DNA from: an uncultured Eubacteriales bacterium
GTDB lineage: Bacteria; Bacillota; Clostridia; Peptostreptococcales; Anaerovoracaceae
Assembly: GCA_900542245.1 (NCBI GenBank)
Contig: UQMQ01000066.1
Span: 1 to 12,770 of the forward strand
Length of the DNA: 12,770 nt
Reading direction: 5' to 3'
Part shown: positions 5,669 through 12,770 of the stretch, in pieces
Layout of the letters: each line of letters opens with the position of its first letter
How positions within the stretch are numbered: the first letter of the stretch is position 1
Program-made: the position numbers and the translations under genes
Notes under the pieces: model-generated
Seen by the model: the letters and a program-made list of their open reading frames with translations, nothing else
What the model was told of the DNA's origin: nothing
Database searches by the model: none

Positions 5669-6631
5669 ATGGAAATCACATTGGAAAAAATCGAACTGGT
5701 CAAAGACAGAACCGGCGTATCTTACAAAGAGGCAAAAGAAGCGCTTGAAGCCGCTGACGGCAGTGTTGTCGACGCCATCATCGCGATCGAGGAAACGGTC
5801 GATGTGAAACCGGGCGCGAAAGCAAACGAGTTCGCCGCAGAAACGGTTGCAAAGATCAAGGAGCTTGTTAAAAAGGGGAATGTCTCCAAGATCTCCGTCA
5901 AAAAGGGCGATGAATCCATCGTCAATATTCCGGTCAATGTCGGCGTCGTAGGGGCAATCGTAGCGCCTTGGGGCGTGATCGCCGCCGCTGTGGCAGCCTT
6001 TGGCTTCAAATGCAAGATCGAGCTGACCACGACAGACGGCAAGGTCATCGATGTGAGCGGCAAGGCAGAGGATTTTGCCAGTGATGTGAAGGAGAAGGGC
6101 GCTGTTGTTTTTGACGGCATGATGGCAAAGGGCACTGATGTCGTGCAGAACGTCAAAGAAAAGGCGCCGATAGTTGTCAACGACGTCGCTTCGGAGGTTG
6201 CAGGAACCTATGATAAGATCAAGGATGCGGCAGCCGATAAGTACAACGAGTTCAGAGCTAAAAAAGAGGCTTTCGCGGAGGACACAGACGAGGTACTTGA
6301 TGTGAATGATGAAGAAAACGATGCGGGATGGGGAGAATTTTGTGAAAAAGTAGAAGATTTCTGCGACCACATCGGGGAGACAGCCGGAGACTTGACGGCA
6401 AGCGCAGTCGAAAAAGCAGCAGACGCGGCAGAGCAGATCGGCGAAACGCTGACAGATGCTGCGGAGGACGCGAAAGAGGCTTCCGACAGGATCAAAGAAA
6501 GAGGCGGCTTCTGGAGTATTTTTTCGGGCAAGAAAAAAGACGAAAAGGAAGAAGCAGCCGCAGCGGAAACCGATACTGCTGCGCCGGAAGCAGCTGCAGC
6601 GGACGAAGCATCCGAAAAGCCGGCAGAATAA
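5669..6631 (+). CDS. DUF4342 protein with UBA-like N-terminus and acidic helical tail
   Basis: This 320-residue protein has no assigned function. Residues 5-44 (EKIELVKDRTGVSYKEAKEA onward) resemble the UBA/TS-N three-helix domain seen in EF-Ts and other ribosome-associated proteins. Residues about 48-120 match the DUF4342 pattern, ending in a hydrophobic Gly/Ala-rich stretch (92-113) that could be a buried hairpin or a membrane-contacting segment. Residues 155-275 are rich in Ala, Glu, Lys and Asp with amphipathic spacing, like phasin or LEA-type helices. After GGFWSIFSGKKK (279-290) comes an Ala/Glu/Pro tail. No signal peptide is visible. The ribosome binding site TAAGGAGGT is near perfect, implying strong expression. 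It lies 16 nt after recO and 37 nt before glyQS. A link to translation is only an inference from context and the UBA-like domain. Confidence 0.82.
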   Translation: MEITLEKIELVKDRTGVSYKEAKEALEAADGSVVDAIIAIEETVDVKPGAKANEFAAETVAKIKELVKKGNVSKISVKKGDESIVNIPVNVGVVGAIVAPWGVIAAAVAAFGFKCKIELTTTDGKVIDVSGKAEDFASDVKEKGAVVFDGMMAKGTDVVQNVKEKAPIVVNDVASEVAGTYDKIKDAAADKYNEFRAKKEAFAEDTDEVLDVNDEENDAGWGEFCEKVEDFCDHIGETAGDLTASAVEKAADAAEQIGETLTDAAEDAKEASDRIKERGGFWSIFSGKKKDEKEEAAAAETDTAAPEAAAADEASEKPAE

Positions 6632-6668
6632 AAAGCAAAACGAAATAGAATAGGTAGGTTGAGTGAAC

Positions 6669-8081
6669 ATGAGCGATGTAAACAGAGAAGTAACAATGGA
6701 AAAAATCGTTGCCCTTGCGAAGAACAGAGGGTTTGTCTATCCGGGCTCCGAAATTTACGGCGGTCTGGCCAATACATGGGATTACGGTCCGCTGGGCGCA
6801 GAACTGAAAAAGAATGTCAAGAACGCCTGGTGGAGGAAGTTCGTACAGGAATCCAAGTACAATGTCGGTCTCGACGCGGCGATCCTGATGAACCCGCAGA
6901 CCTGGGTGGCATCCGGACACGTGGGCGGATTCTCCGACCCGCTGGTTGACTGCAAGGCCTGCAAGTCCAGATTCCGCGCAGATAAGCTGATTGAAGATTT
7001 CCATGCAGCAAACGGCATGCCGGAGATCGTCGTAGACGGCTGGAGTAATGAGGAACTCGAAAACTACATCGCCGCACACCATATCCCTTGTCCGGACTGC
7101 GGCAAGACCGATTTTACGGGCATTCGTCAGTTCAACCTGATGTTCAAGACGTTCCAGGGCGTAACCGAGGACTCCAAGTCCGAATTATATCTGCGTCCGG
7201 AAACCGCGCAGGGCATCTTCGTCAACTTCAAGAACGTGCAGAGAACGTCCCGCAAGAAGATCCCGTTCGGCATCGGTCAGATCGGAAAATCCTTCCGTAA
7301 TGAAATCACGCCGGGCAACTTTATCTTCCGCGTAAGGGAATTTGAGCAGATGGAACTGGAATTCTTCTGCGAACCGGATACCGATCTGGAATGGTTCGAC
7401 TACTGGAGAAGCTTCTGCCATAACTGGCTGCTTTCCCTTGGCATCAAGGACGAAAACCTCAGACTCCGCGACCACAGTCCGGAAGAGCTGTCCTTCTACT
7501 CCAAGGCAACGACAGACTTTGAATTCAAGTTCCCGTTCGGCTGGGGCGAGCTCTGGGGCATCGCTGACCGTACAAACTACGACCTGACCCAGCATCAGAA
7601 TACCTCCGGACAGGACCTGACCTATTTCGACCAGGATAAGAATGAACACTATATCCCTTATGTCATCGAACCGTCGCTCGGCGTAGAGCGCAGCGTGCTG
7701 GCGTTCCTGTGCAATGCTTACCATGAGGAAGTGCTGACCGATGCGAACGGCAAGGAGGACGTACGCGTGGTCATGAAGTTCCACCCGGCGCTGGCGCCGT
7801 TCAAGGCAGCGGTTCTGCCGCTGGCAAAAAAGCTGGCTCCGGTTGCAGAGCCGATCCACGAAGAGCTATCCAAGTACTTCATGGTGGACTACGACGCGGC
7901 AGGCTCCATCGGCAAGCGGTATAGAAGAGAAGATGAGATCGGCACGCCGTTCTGCATTTGCGTGGACTTCGATACGGAAACCGACGGCTGCGTGACCATT
8001 CGTGACAGAGACACGATGGAGCAGGTGCGGATCCCAATCGCAGAAGTGCGCGCCTATATCGAGGAAAGATTGTCATTTTAA
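6669..8081 (+). CDS. glyQS: Glycyl-tRNA synthetase, single-chain alpha2 type
   Basis: This 470-residue class II enzyme attaches glycine to tRNA-Gly. It is the homodimeric form related to archaeal and eukaryotic GlyRS, not the GlyQ plus GlyS tetramer. The signature GSEIYGGLANTWDYGPLG is at residues 26-43, and the CxxC pairs C95/C98 and C141/C144 probably hold zinc. Motif 2 is FRNE (209-212) with REFEQMELEFF after it, and motif 3 is GVERSVLAFL (338-347). The anticodon-binding domain runs from about 365 to the end. ATG 6669 was chosen because AGGTAGG (6652-6658) sits at suitable distance. The in-frame GTG at 6663 is too close to it, and ATG 6696, whose product begins MEKIVALAK, has only a weak site. 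ppdK follows after 18 nt. No T-box leader is seen upstream. Confidence 0.96.
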   Translation: MSDVNREVTMEKIVALAKNRGFVYPGSEIYGGLANTWDYGPLGAELKKNVKNAWWRKFVQESKYNVGLDAAILMNPQTWVASGHVGGFSDPLVDCKACKSRFRADKLIEDFHAANGMPEIVVDGWSNEELENYIAAHHIPCPDCGKTDFTGIRQFNLMFKTFQGVTEDSKSELYLRPETAQGIFVNFKNVQRTSRKKIPFGIGQIGKSFRNEITPGNFIFRVREFEQMELEFFCEPDTDLEWFDYWRSFCHNWLLSLGIKDENLRLRDHSPEELSFYSKATTDFEFKFPFGWGELWGIADRTNYDLTQHQNTSGQDLTYFDQDKNEHYIPYVIEPSLGVERSVLAFLCNAYHEEVLTDANGKEDVRVVMKFHPALAPFKAAVLPLAKKLAPVAEPIHEELSKYFMVDYDAAGSIGKRYRREDEIGTPFCICVDFDTETDGCVTIRDRDTMEQVRIPIAEVRAYIEERLSF

Positions 8082-8099
8082 TGACGGAATTGGAGGAAT

Positions 8100-10739
8100 A
8101 TGAAAAAATACGTCTACTCATTCAATGAAGGCTCCAAGGACATGCGTGATCTACTCGGAGGCAAGGGGGCTAATCTCGCAGAAATGAGCAGGATCGGGCT
8201 GCCTGTTCCGTTTGGCTTTACAGTCACAACGGAGGCATGCAGCCGCTACTATGAGGAGGACCGGACGATCGCGGAGGACATTCGTGCGGACATCGCCGTA
8301 AAGCTCGAAGATCTGGAGCATGTCACCGGCAAGAACTTCGGCAGCAAGGAGAACCCGCTCCTGGTCTCCGTCCGCTCTGGGGCTGCGGTCTCGATGCCCG
8401 GTATGATGGACACCATTTTGAATCTGGGGCTGAACGATGAGAGCACCGAGGGGCTGGCAGCACTGACGGGCAGCCGTCGGTTCGCGCTGGACAGCTACCG
8501 CCGCTTCATCCAGATGTTCGGTGACGTTGTGCTGGAGATTCCAAAGACAAAGTTCGATGCGATTTTTGACGGACAGAAAAAGAAATCCCATGCGGCCTAT
8601 GACGTCGATCTGACAAGTGAGGATCTGGAGGCGATCATTCGTGCATATCAGCAGCTCGTGGAGACAGAGAGCGGCAGACCGTTCCCGCAGGACCCGAAGG
8701 AGCAGCTGATGGCAGCCATTCAGGCAGTCTTTCGCTCATGGAACAACGACCGCGCGGTGCTGTACCGGAAGCTGAACGACATCCCGTCCAGCATCGGTAC
8801 GGCTGTCAACGTACAGTCGATGGTGTTCGGCAATATGGGAGAAACCTCAGGAACCGGTGTTGCCTTTACCCGCAACCCGGCGACAGGAGAAAATACGCTC
8901 TACGGAGAGTTTCTGGTCAATGCGCAGGGCGAAGATGTCGTGGCGGGCATCCGCACGCCGCAGGGCATTGAAAAAATGGCAGAGCGCTTCCCGGAGGCAT
9001 ATAAGAGTTTCGCCAAGATCGCAGAGCTTCTGGAAAAGCATTACAAAGATATGCAGGATATGGAGTTCACGATCGAGAACAATAAATTATACATGCTGCA
9101 GACGCGAAGCGGCAAGCGTACCGCGCAGGCGGCGGTCAAGATTGCTGTAGATATGGTGCAGGAGGGTCTGATCGACAAAAAGACTGCGATCACCCGCATC
9201 GAGCCGCAGCAGATCGACCAGCTGCTGCATCCGACCTTTGACCCGGCAGAGCTTGCAGGGGCACAGGTCATCGCCAAAGGGCTGGCAGCCTCGCCGGGTG
9301 CAGGCTGCGGCAGACTCTGCTTTACCGCAGAGGAGGCGGAAACGCTTGCGGCAAAAGGTCAAAAGGCGCTTCTGGTACGTGAGGAAACCTCACCGGAGGA
9401 TCTGGCAGGCATGGTCGCTGCTGAAGGGATTTTGACCGCACGCGGCGGCATGACCAGTCATGCGGCAGTCGTGGCGCGTGGTATGGGCAAGTGCTGCGTG
9501 GCAGGCTGTGCATCCATACGCGTCAATGAAGCCGCGCGTACTTTGACGACTGCGGACGGCAAAACGTATCAGGCCGGAGATTACTTATCTGTCAACGGCA
9601 GTACCGGAGAGGTGTATGACGGCAGGCTCCGAACCATCATCCCGACGCTGTCCGGTGATTTTGAGACGATCATGGAATGGGCGGATGAACTGCGTGAACT
9701 GAAAATCAGAACCAATGCCGACAATCCGCGTGATGCGCGGCAGGCGCTCGCGTTCGGTGCGGAGGGCATCGGACTCTGCCGGACCGAGCATATGTTCTTT
9801 GACGAAGCCCGCATTCCGGCGATCCGGCGCATGATTCTGGCGGATACACCGGAGGAAGAGATGGAAGCGCTGGAGGCAATCAGACCGCTGCAGCAGCAGG
9901 ATTTCAAAGAAATTTTCCTTGCGATGGGCGACAGACCGGTTACAATCCGCCTGCTCGATCCGCCGCTGCACGAATTCCTGCCGCAAAGCGAGGTGGAGAT
10001 CGCCGAGGTCGCGGCGCTGATGCACGTCAGTGCTGAAAAGATCGCGGCAAAAGTGACGGAGCTGCACGAGATCAATCCAATGCTCGGACACCGGGGCTGC
10101 AGACTGGCAATTACCTCTCCGGCGATTGCAGTGATGCAGACGGAAGCCATCATCGGTGCAGCGCTGGAGGTAAAAAAGGAAACCGGCGCGGAGCTTGTGC
10201 CGGAGATCATGATTCCGCTCGTGAACAGCGAAGCAGAGCTGAAATATGTAAAGCATATTGTCACGCGGACAGCAGAGGACTGCATCCGCAAGTCCGGTGT
10301 CTCGCTGGACTATTTAATCGGAACGATGGTAGAGACACCGCGAGCGGCTCTTACAGCGGACGAGATCGCCAAAGACGCAGAGTTTTTCTCCTTCGGCACG
10401 AATGATTTAACGCAGATGACCTTTGGCTTGTCGCGTGATGATACCGGCAAGCTGATCGAAACCTGCATGCAGAAGGATATTTTGGAGGCGGACCCATTCC
10501 GCACCTTGGATACAGTTGGTGTCGGCAAGCTGCTGGAAATGGCGGTCAAGCTGGGCAAGCAGACGCGTCCGAAGATTAAACTCGGTATTTGCGGGGAACA
10601 TGGCGGCGATCCGAAAACCATAGCGTTTTGCCATCAGATCGGGCTGCATTATGTATCCTGCTCACCGTTCCGGGTACCGATCGCCAGACTGGCAGCCGCA
10701 CAGGCAGCAGTCAGAGCAGAGGAAGCGCAGGGCGAATAA
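8100..10739 (+). CDS. ppdK: Pyruvate, phosphate dikinase
   Basis: This 879-residue enzyme interconverts pyruvate, ATP and phosphate with PEP, AMP and pyrophosphate. In anaerobes it serves pyrophosphate-linked glycolysis or gluconeogenesis. Order: ATP-grasp nucleotide domain (GGKGANLAEM 20-29; ETSGTGVAFTRNPATGE near 245), phosphohistidine domain with GGMTSHAAV carrying H454, and the PEP/pyruvate barrel. The barrel has R561 in GLCRTEHMFF, R617, E745, N768 in FGTNDLTQ, and C831 in GICGEHGG. These barrel positions coincide with the active-site numbering known for Clostridium symbiosum PPDK, and H454 is one residue from its H455. The enzyme therefore looks complete and active. GGAGGAAT directly before the ATG is the ribosome binding site. 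No gene for the DUF299 regulatory kinase/phosphorylase is adjacent. It is the last gene of the long plus-strand run. Confidence 0.98.
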   Translation: MKKYVYSFNEGSKDMRDLLGGKGANLAEMSRIGLPVPFGFTVTTEACSRYYEEDRTIAEDIRADIAVKLEDLEHVTGKNFGSKENPLLVSVRSGAAVSMPGMMDTILNLGLNDESTEGLAALTGSRRFALDSYRRFIQMFGDVVLEIPKTKFDAIFDGQKKKSHAAYDVDLTSEDLEAIIRAYQQLVETESGRPFPQDPKEQLMAAIQAVFRSWNNDRAVLYRKLNDIPSSIGTAVNVQSMVFGNMGETSGTGVAFTRNPATGENTLYGEFLVNAQGEDVVAGIRTPQGIEKMAERFPEAYKSFAKIAELLEKHYKDMQDMEFTIENNKLYMLQTRSGKRTAQAAVKIAVDMVQEGLIDKKTAITRIEPQQIDQLLHPTFDPAELAGAQVIAKGLAASPGAGCGRLCFTAEEAETLAAKGQKALLVREETSPEDLAGMVAAEGILTARGGMTSHAAVVARGMGKCCVAGCASIRVNEAARTLTTADGKTYQAGDYLSVNGSTGEVYDGRLRTIIPTLSGDFETIMEWADELRELKIRTNADNPRDARQALAFGAEGIGLCRTEHMFFDEARIPAIRRMILADTPEEEMEALEAIRPLQQQDFKEIFLAMGDRPVTIRLLDPPLHEFLPQSEVEIAEVAALMHVSAEKIAAKVTELHEINPMLGHRGCRLAITSPAIAVMQTEAIIGAALEVKKETGAELVPEIMIPLVNSEAELKYVKHIVTRTAEDCIRKSGVSLDYLIGTMVETPRAALTADEIAKDAEFFSFGTNDLTQMTFGLSRDDTGKLIETCMQKDILEADPFRTLDTVGVGKLLEMAVKLGKQTRPKIKLGICGEHGGDPKTIAFCHQIGLHYVSCSPFRVPIARLAAAQAAVRAEEAQGE

Positions 10740-10875
10740 CGATACACGCTAGGCAGGGCGCGTACTGCAAGATGCAGGATATCTTGCGGGCGTGGCGTAA
10801 GTGCTGCAGCCGCTGCGGATGCAAAAAAACTGCGTGTGTGCCGAAGCAAGCGCCAAGCTTTGGATGCACCTGTAT
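10740..10875 (+). other. Non-coding stretch after ppdK
   Basis: No gene is supported here. A short inverted repeat, CAAGAT/ATCTTG with a 7-nt loop, lies near 10768-10786, and CCAA/TTGG near 10853-10863, but neither is followed by a T-run. Short ORFs crossing the region in several frames have no ribosome binding site or family resemblance. It is probably the 3' untranslated part of the ppdK transcript, since the first convincing terminators lie further downstream. Confidence 0.5.
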
Positions 10876-10918
10876 CGTTATGTAGGAAATATCGCATAGC
10901 GATATTTCCGGAATAACG
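10876..10918 (+). repeat. Perfect palindromic hairpin
   Basis: The inner arms GGAAATATCGC (10885-10895) and GCGATATTTCC (10899-10909) form a perfect 11-bp stem around the three-base loop ATA. After an internal loop (three bases each side) the outer arms CGTTAT (10876-10881) and ATAACG (10913-10918) add six pairs. It is not followed by a T-run, so a simple terminator is unlikely. The 10-mer GGAAATATCG or its complement occurs again in the gaps at 180-189 and 11642-11651. Confidence 0.75.
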
Positions 10919-10919
10919 A

Positions 10920-11021
10920 CAAAAGCACCTTGCGAAGCGGCGTTCATGGGTGAACGCCATGTGCGCATAGAAATCTCTGATTTCGTTATGCGCACTTTTG
11001 TCCTATCGCAAGCTGCTTTTG
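10920..11021 (+). other. Nested inverted repeats, multi-branched structure
   Basis: Outer arms of 16 nt (10920-10935 and 11006-11021) are complementary with one mismatch. They enclose two hairpins: GGCGTTCA/TGAACGCC with loop TGGG (10939-10958), and the palindromic repeat copy 2 (10961-10995). Together these would fold as a three-way-junction-like RNA or a cruciform DNA. The inner hairpin at about 10942-10958 looks like an insertion, because copy 1 at the window start joins AGCGGC straight to AT where this copy has 17 extra bases. I do not recognise a known riboswitch or structured RNA family. Confidence 0.65.
10961..11004 (+). repeat. Palindromic repeat copy 2, terminator-like
   Basis: Arms GTGCGCATA (10961-10969) and TATGCGCAC (10987-10995) pair perfectly over nine bases, with an inner stem GAAATC/GATTTC (10970-10975 and 10979-10984). 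TTTT follows at 10996-10999. It matches copy 1 (10-53) at 39 of 44 positions. Position and shape suggest it could end the ppdK transcript as a weak intrinsic terminator, although the T-run is short. Confidence 0.6.
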
Positions 11022-11072
11022 CCAAAGGTTTAGAAATCAGGTGCAGCGTATGTGTCTGTGCCATAAGGTTAC

Positions 11073-11101
11073 AAGTGCGCTCCGATGCGGGCGCACTTTT
11101 T
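11073..11101 (+). terminator. Intrinsic terminator just before the COG2426 gene
   Basis: Arms AAGTGCGC (11073-11080) and GCGCACTT (11091-11098) form an 8-bp GC-rich stem, extended inside by CCG/CGG, and are followed by TTTTT (11097-11101). The T-run ends about ten bases before the ribosome binding site of the next gene. This leaves no room for a promoter between them, so the element either ends upstream transcription or works as an attenuator in that gene's leader. Confidence 0.75.
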
Positions 11102-11123
11102 GAAAAATAAAGGGGTGGAAGGT

Positions 11124-11600
11124 ATGTTTTCATTTGGGGATACGACGGTCGGACATATTCTGATGACATTTTTGATTTCGATGGTTCCGGTGCTCGAACT
11201 GCGGGCAGCGATTCCGGCGGGCGTGATTGCCGGATTGGACATTAAGGTCGCTTTATTGACCGCGGTGATCGGAAATCTGGTACCGATCCCATTTATCATC
11301 GTCTTTATCCGCAAGATATTCAAGTGGATGCAGAGCAAAAGTGAACGGCTGGCAAAGATCGTCAAACACTTTGAAGAAAAAGCCGAGAGCAAAAAGGCGC
11401 AGGTGCTGCGCTATGAATTCTGGGGGTTGATGATCTTCGTCGCGATCCCGCTGCCGGGAACGGGTGCATGGTCCGGCGCGCTCGTCGCCGCTATGCTGGA
11501 TATGCAGCTCAAACGTGCCTTTCCTGCCATCGCAGCAGGCGTTTTGATCGCCGGTATCATTGTAACCAGCCTGACCTACGGCATCAGCGCGCTGGCGTAA
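11124..11600 (+). CDS. Small membrane protein, COG2426 / Sm_multidrug_ex family
   Basis: This 158-residue integral membrane protein belongs to the family labelled putative small multidrug export protein (PF06695). The export role is poorly demonstrated, and the family is thought to be related to DedA/VTT membrane proteins. Hydrophobic segments span about 9-36 (with ELRAAIPAG at 25-33, a family signature), 42-63, 99-125 and 131-155. The second signature, PLPGTGAWSGAL (109-120), fits a re-entrant loop and helix. A charged cytoplasmic-type linker lies at 64-97. ATG 11124 was chosen because AGGGGTGG (11111-11118) lies five bases upstream. The upstream in-frame ATG at 11085 falls inside the terminator stem and lacks a binding site. 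It stands alone, convergent with the NhaC-type gene. Confidence 0.88.
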   Translation: MFSFGDTTVGHILMTFLISMVPVLELRAAIPAGVIAGLDIKVALLTAVIGNLVPIPFIIVFIRKIFKWMQSKSERLAKIVKHFEEKAESKKAQVLRYEFWGLMIFVAIPLPGTGAWSGALVAAMLDMQLKRAFPAIAAGVLIAGIIVTSLTYGISALA

Positions 11601-11662
11601 GCGCGCTTTCCTGTGCATTTATTACACACGCTATCGCTATTCGATATTTCCCATGCAAGAAC

Positions 11663-11706
11663 AAAGCGCGGGCGCGTATCCAAATCGGAAACGCGCCCGC
11701 GCTTTT
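11663..11706 (+). terminator. Bidirectional intrinsic terminator between convergent genes
   Basis: A perfect 15-bp stem pairs AAAGCGCGGGCGCGT (11663-11677) with ACGCGCCCGCGCTTT (11691-11705) around a 13-nt loop. On the plus strand it ends in TTTT, and on the minus strand in TTTGTTCTT. It lies 62 nt after the COG2426 stop codon and 32 nt beyond the stop of the minus-strand antiporter gene, so it can serve both. Confidence 0.9.
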
Positions 11707-11738
11707 AAAATACCTGTGAAATATTTAGAACGTTGCAA

Positions 11739-12770
11739 TTAAGCTGCTTTGTTCTTTTCGATATTTTTTTTGAGCTGTACTTCCGGCTCTGTCGGCATCT
11801 TGAAGAACGGAACGAATCTGTCCAGACCTGTGAAGGTTAAGATCAACAGGGAGAATACAGCGATCATTGCCATGAAGTTGAACTTGATGAAGTCCAGGTT
11901 TGTCAATTGAACCAGCGGATATACACCGGAAGTGATACCGATGTAGAAGCCGAGGTAAACGTGCCAAGGAATCAGCTGGGAACCGAATACGCCCATCGCG
12001 TCGCCGAAGGTTGCGTTTCTGAGTTTTAACTTGTACTCAGCTTCTTTGTTTGCGCATACAACGTTATCTTCGGTAACCTGTTTGATAACCGGTCCGATGG
12101 TAACGATCTGTGCCATTTCGTCAGCCAGTGCAGCGTTGCCGAGTAAGGAAAGTACTGCGTTCCAGCCGAGGAGGTGTCTGACCTTCTTGGACAGCTTTGC
12201 AATTAAGTTTGCCAAAGGCGCGAATGCGTCCATGAGCTGCATAACGCCGCCGAAAGCCGCAACCCACATCATCATCGGGATAACCCAGGCACCTGCATCC
12301 TCAATACCGGTGAAGAGGAAGTTATCCAGGAATTCCTGTACGCCGCAGGCAGTACCTGCGAAGAGACCTAAGATGTAGGAGGAGACGATACCGGAACCGA
12401 TACAAGCGAAGGTGTTCACACCCAGAACAGCCAGTACGATAACCAGAATCAGCGGAATAACCATGTACAATGCAACGCCGTCAGCTACCTGATTCAAAAG
12501 GTCGATGGCTGCAGGACGTTCTTCTTCGAGGAACGCGTAGATCTCCGGTGTAATGTTGTCCATAACGGTGGAAGCATCACCGGTACCGTGCAGACCCATG
12601 ACAGAAGCTGCAACGTAGAACGCGATTGCTGCCAGGATTAAGCAGGAAAGAGACCAAACACCCTGGTGTCTGATTCTGTCTGTAACCTGTACGCCCTGGA
12701 TACCGGAGGATACGATGGTCGTATCGGAGATCAGACCGATGTTGTCGCCGAAGCAAGCGCCGCCGGCGAT
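11739..12770 (-). CDS. NhaC-family Na+/H+ antiporter, 5' end outside window
   Basis: The last 343 codons of a membrane transporter gene are present; the start lies beyond the right edge. The first visible residues include GGACFGDNIGLISDTTI (3-19), the NhaC-family core motif with its conserved aspartates. Several hydrophobic helices follow, for example LILAAIAFYVAASV at 44-57 and MVIPLILVIVLAVLGV near 96-111, and a charged tail ends in KKNIEKNKAA. Known family members exchange sodium for protons, and some move organic substrates such as malate and lactate, so the exact substrate is open. Full-length relatives have about 450-500 residues, so roughly a quarter to a third is missing. The gene is convergent with the COG2426 gene and shares its terminator. 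Confidence 0.9.
   Translation of the reverse strand: MAGGACFGDNIGLISDTTIVSSGIQGVQVTDRIRHQGVWSLSCLILAAIAFYVAASVMGLHGTGDASTVMDNITPEIYAFLEEERPAAIDLLNQVADGVALYMVIPLILVIVLAVLGVNTFACIGSGIVSSYILGLFAGTACGVQEFLDNFLFTGIEDAGAWVIPMMMWVAAFGGVMQLMDAFAPLANLIAKLSKKVRHLLGWNAVLSLLGNAALADEMAQIVTIGPVIKQVTEDNVVCANKEAEYKLKLRNATFGDAMGVFGSQLIPWHVYLGFYIGITSGVYPLVQLTNLDFIKFNFMAMIAVFSLLILTFTGLDRFVPFFKMPTEPEVQLKKNIEKNKAA

Noticed and set aside
6632..6668. T-box leader for glyQS
   Set aside because: The gap before the gene is only 37 nt, too short for a T-box leader, and no terminator hairpin is present.
5486..6670. Minus-strand open frame of 394 codons opposite recO and the DUF4342 gene
   Set aside because: The plus strand has perfect ribosome binding sites and family matches. 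The reverse product looks like an artefact of codon bias.
10589..10885. Small plus-strand frame overlapping the ppdK end and the gap
   Set aside because: The start lies inside ppdK with no binding site, and the product is unlike any family. The gap is better explained by inverted repeats.
10876..11021. CRISPR array or known riboswitch
   Set aside because: There is no regular repeat-spacer pattern, and the conserved cores of riboswitches I can recognise (for example T-box or guanidine types) are not seen.
10649..11169. Two minus-strand frames of 103 and 152 codons across the gap after ppdK
   Set aside because: They run through hairpin-forming sequence, begin without ribosome binding sites and show no domain. 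Translated palindromes produce such frames by chance.

Overview
The window looks like a chromosomal segment of an anaerobic, endospore-forming Clostridia-type Firmicute of moderately high GC. The reasons are the sporulation pair yqfC-yqfD with a sigma-E-like promoter, the classic Firmicutes gene string phoH-ybeY-cdd-era-recO, a single-chain (alpha2) glycyl-tRNA synthetase, pyruvate phosphate dikinase, and strong purine-rich Shine-Dalgarno sites. The genus cannot be fixed from sequence reading alone.

Layout: positions 1-270 are non-coding. They hold a terminator-like palindromic repeat (copy 1), a probable sigma-E promoter and a leader hairpin. From 271 to 10739, ten plus-strand genes lie close together with no convincing terminator between them: yqfC, yqfD, phoH, ybeY, cdd, era, recO, a DUF4342/UBA-like protein gene, glyQS and ppdK. 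yqfC/yqfD and yqfD/phoH overlap, and phoH abuts ybeY, so translational coupling is likely there. The largest internal gap (3315-3504) holds short tandem repeats that run into the cdd ribosome binding site. Positions 10740-11123 are non-coding and rich in nested inverted repeats, including a second copy of the palindromic repeat and an intrinsic terminator ending just before the ribosome binding site of a small membrane protein gene (11124-11600, COG2426). A 15-bp-stem terminator separates that gene from a convergent, 5'-truncated NhaC-family antiporter gene on the minus strand (11739 to the window end).

How the genes fit together: the central block is a ribosome and RNA housekeeping cluster (PhoH ATPase with the YbeY endoribonuclease, the Era 16S-rRNA-binding GTPase, GlyRS) with pyrimidine salvage (Cdd) and recombination repair (RecO). 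Two sporulation genes sit at its front and a central carbon enzyme at its end. Compared with the Bacillus arrangement, the HD hydrolase yqfF/pgpH and dgkA are absent from between these genes.

I found no defence system, prophage, CRISPR array or insertion sequence. The most unusual parts are the 16-residue tandem repeat insert in YqfD, the recurrent palindromic elements in the intergenic gaps with a possible attenuator before the COG2426 gene, and the DUF4342 protein with its long acidic helical tail inside a translation operon.
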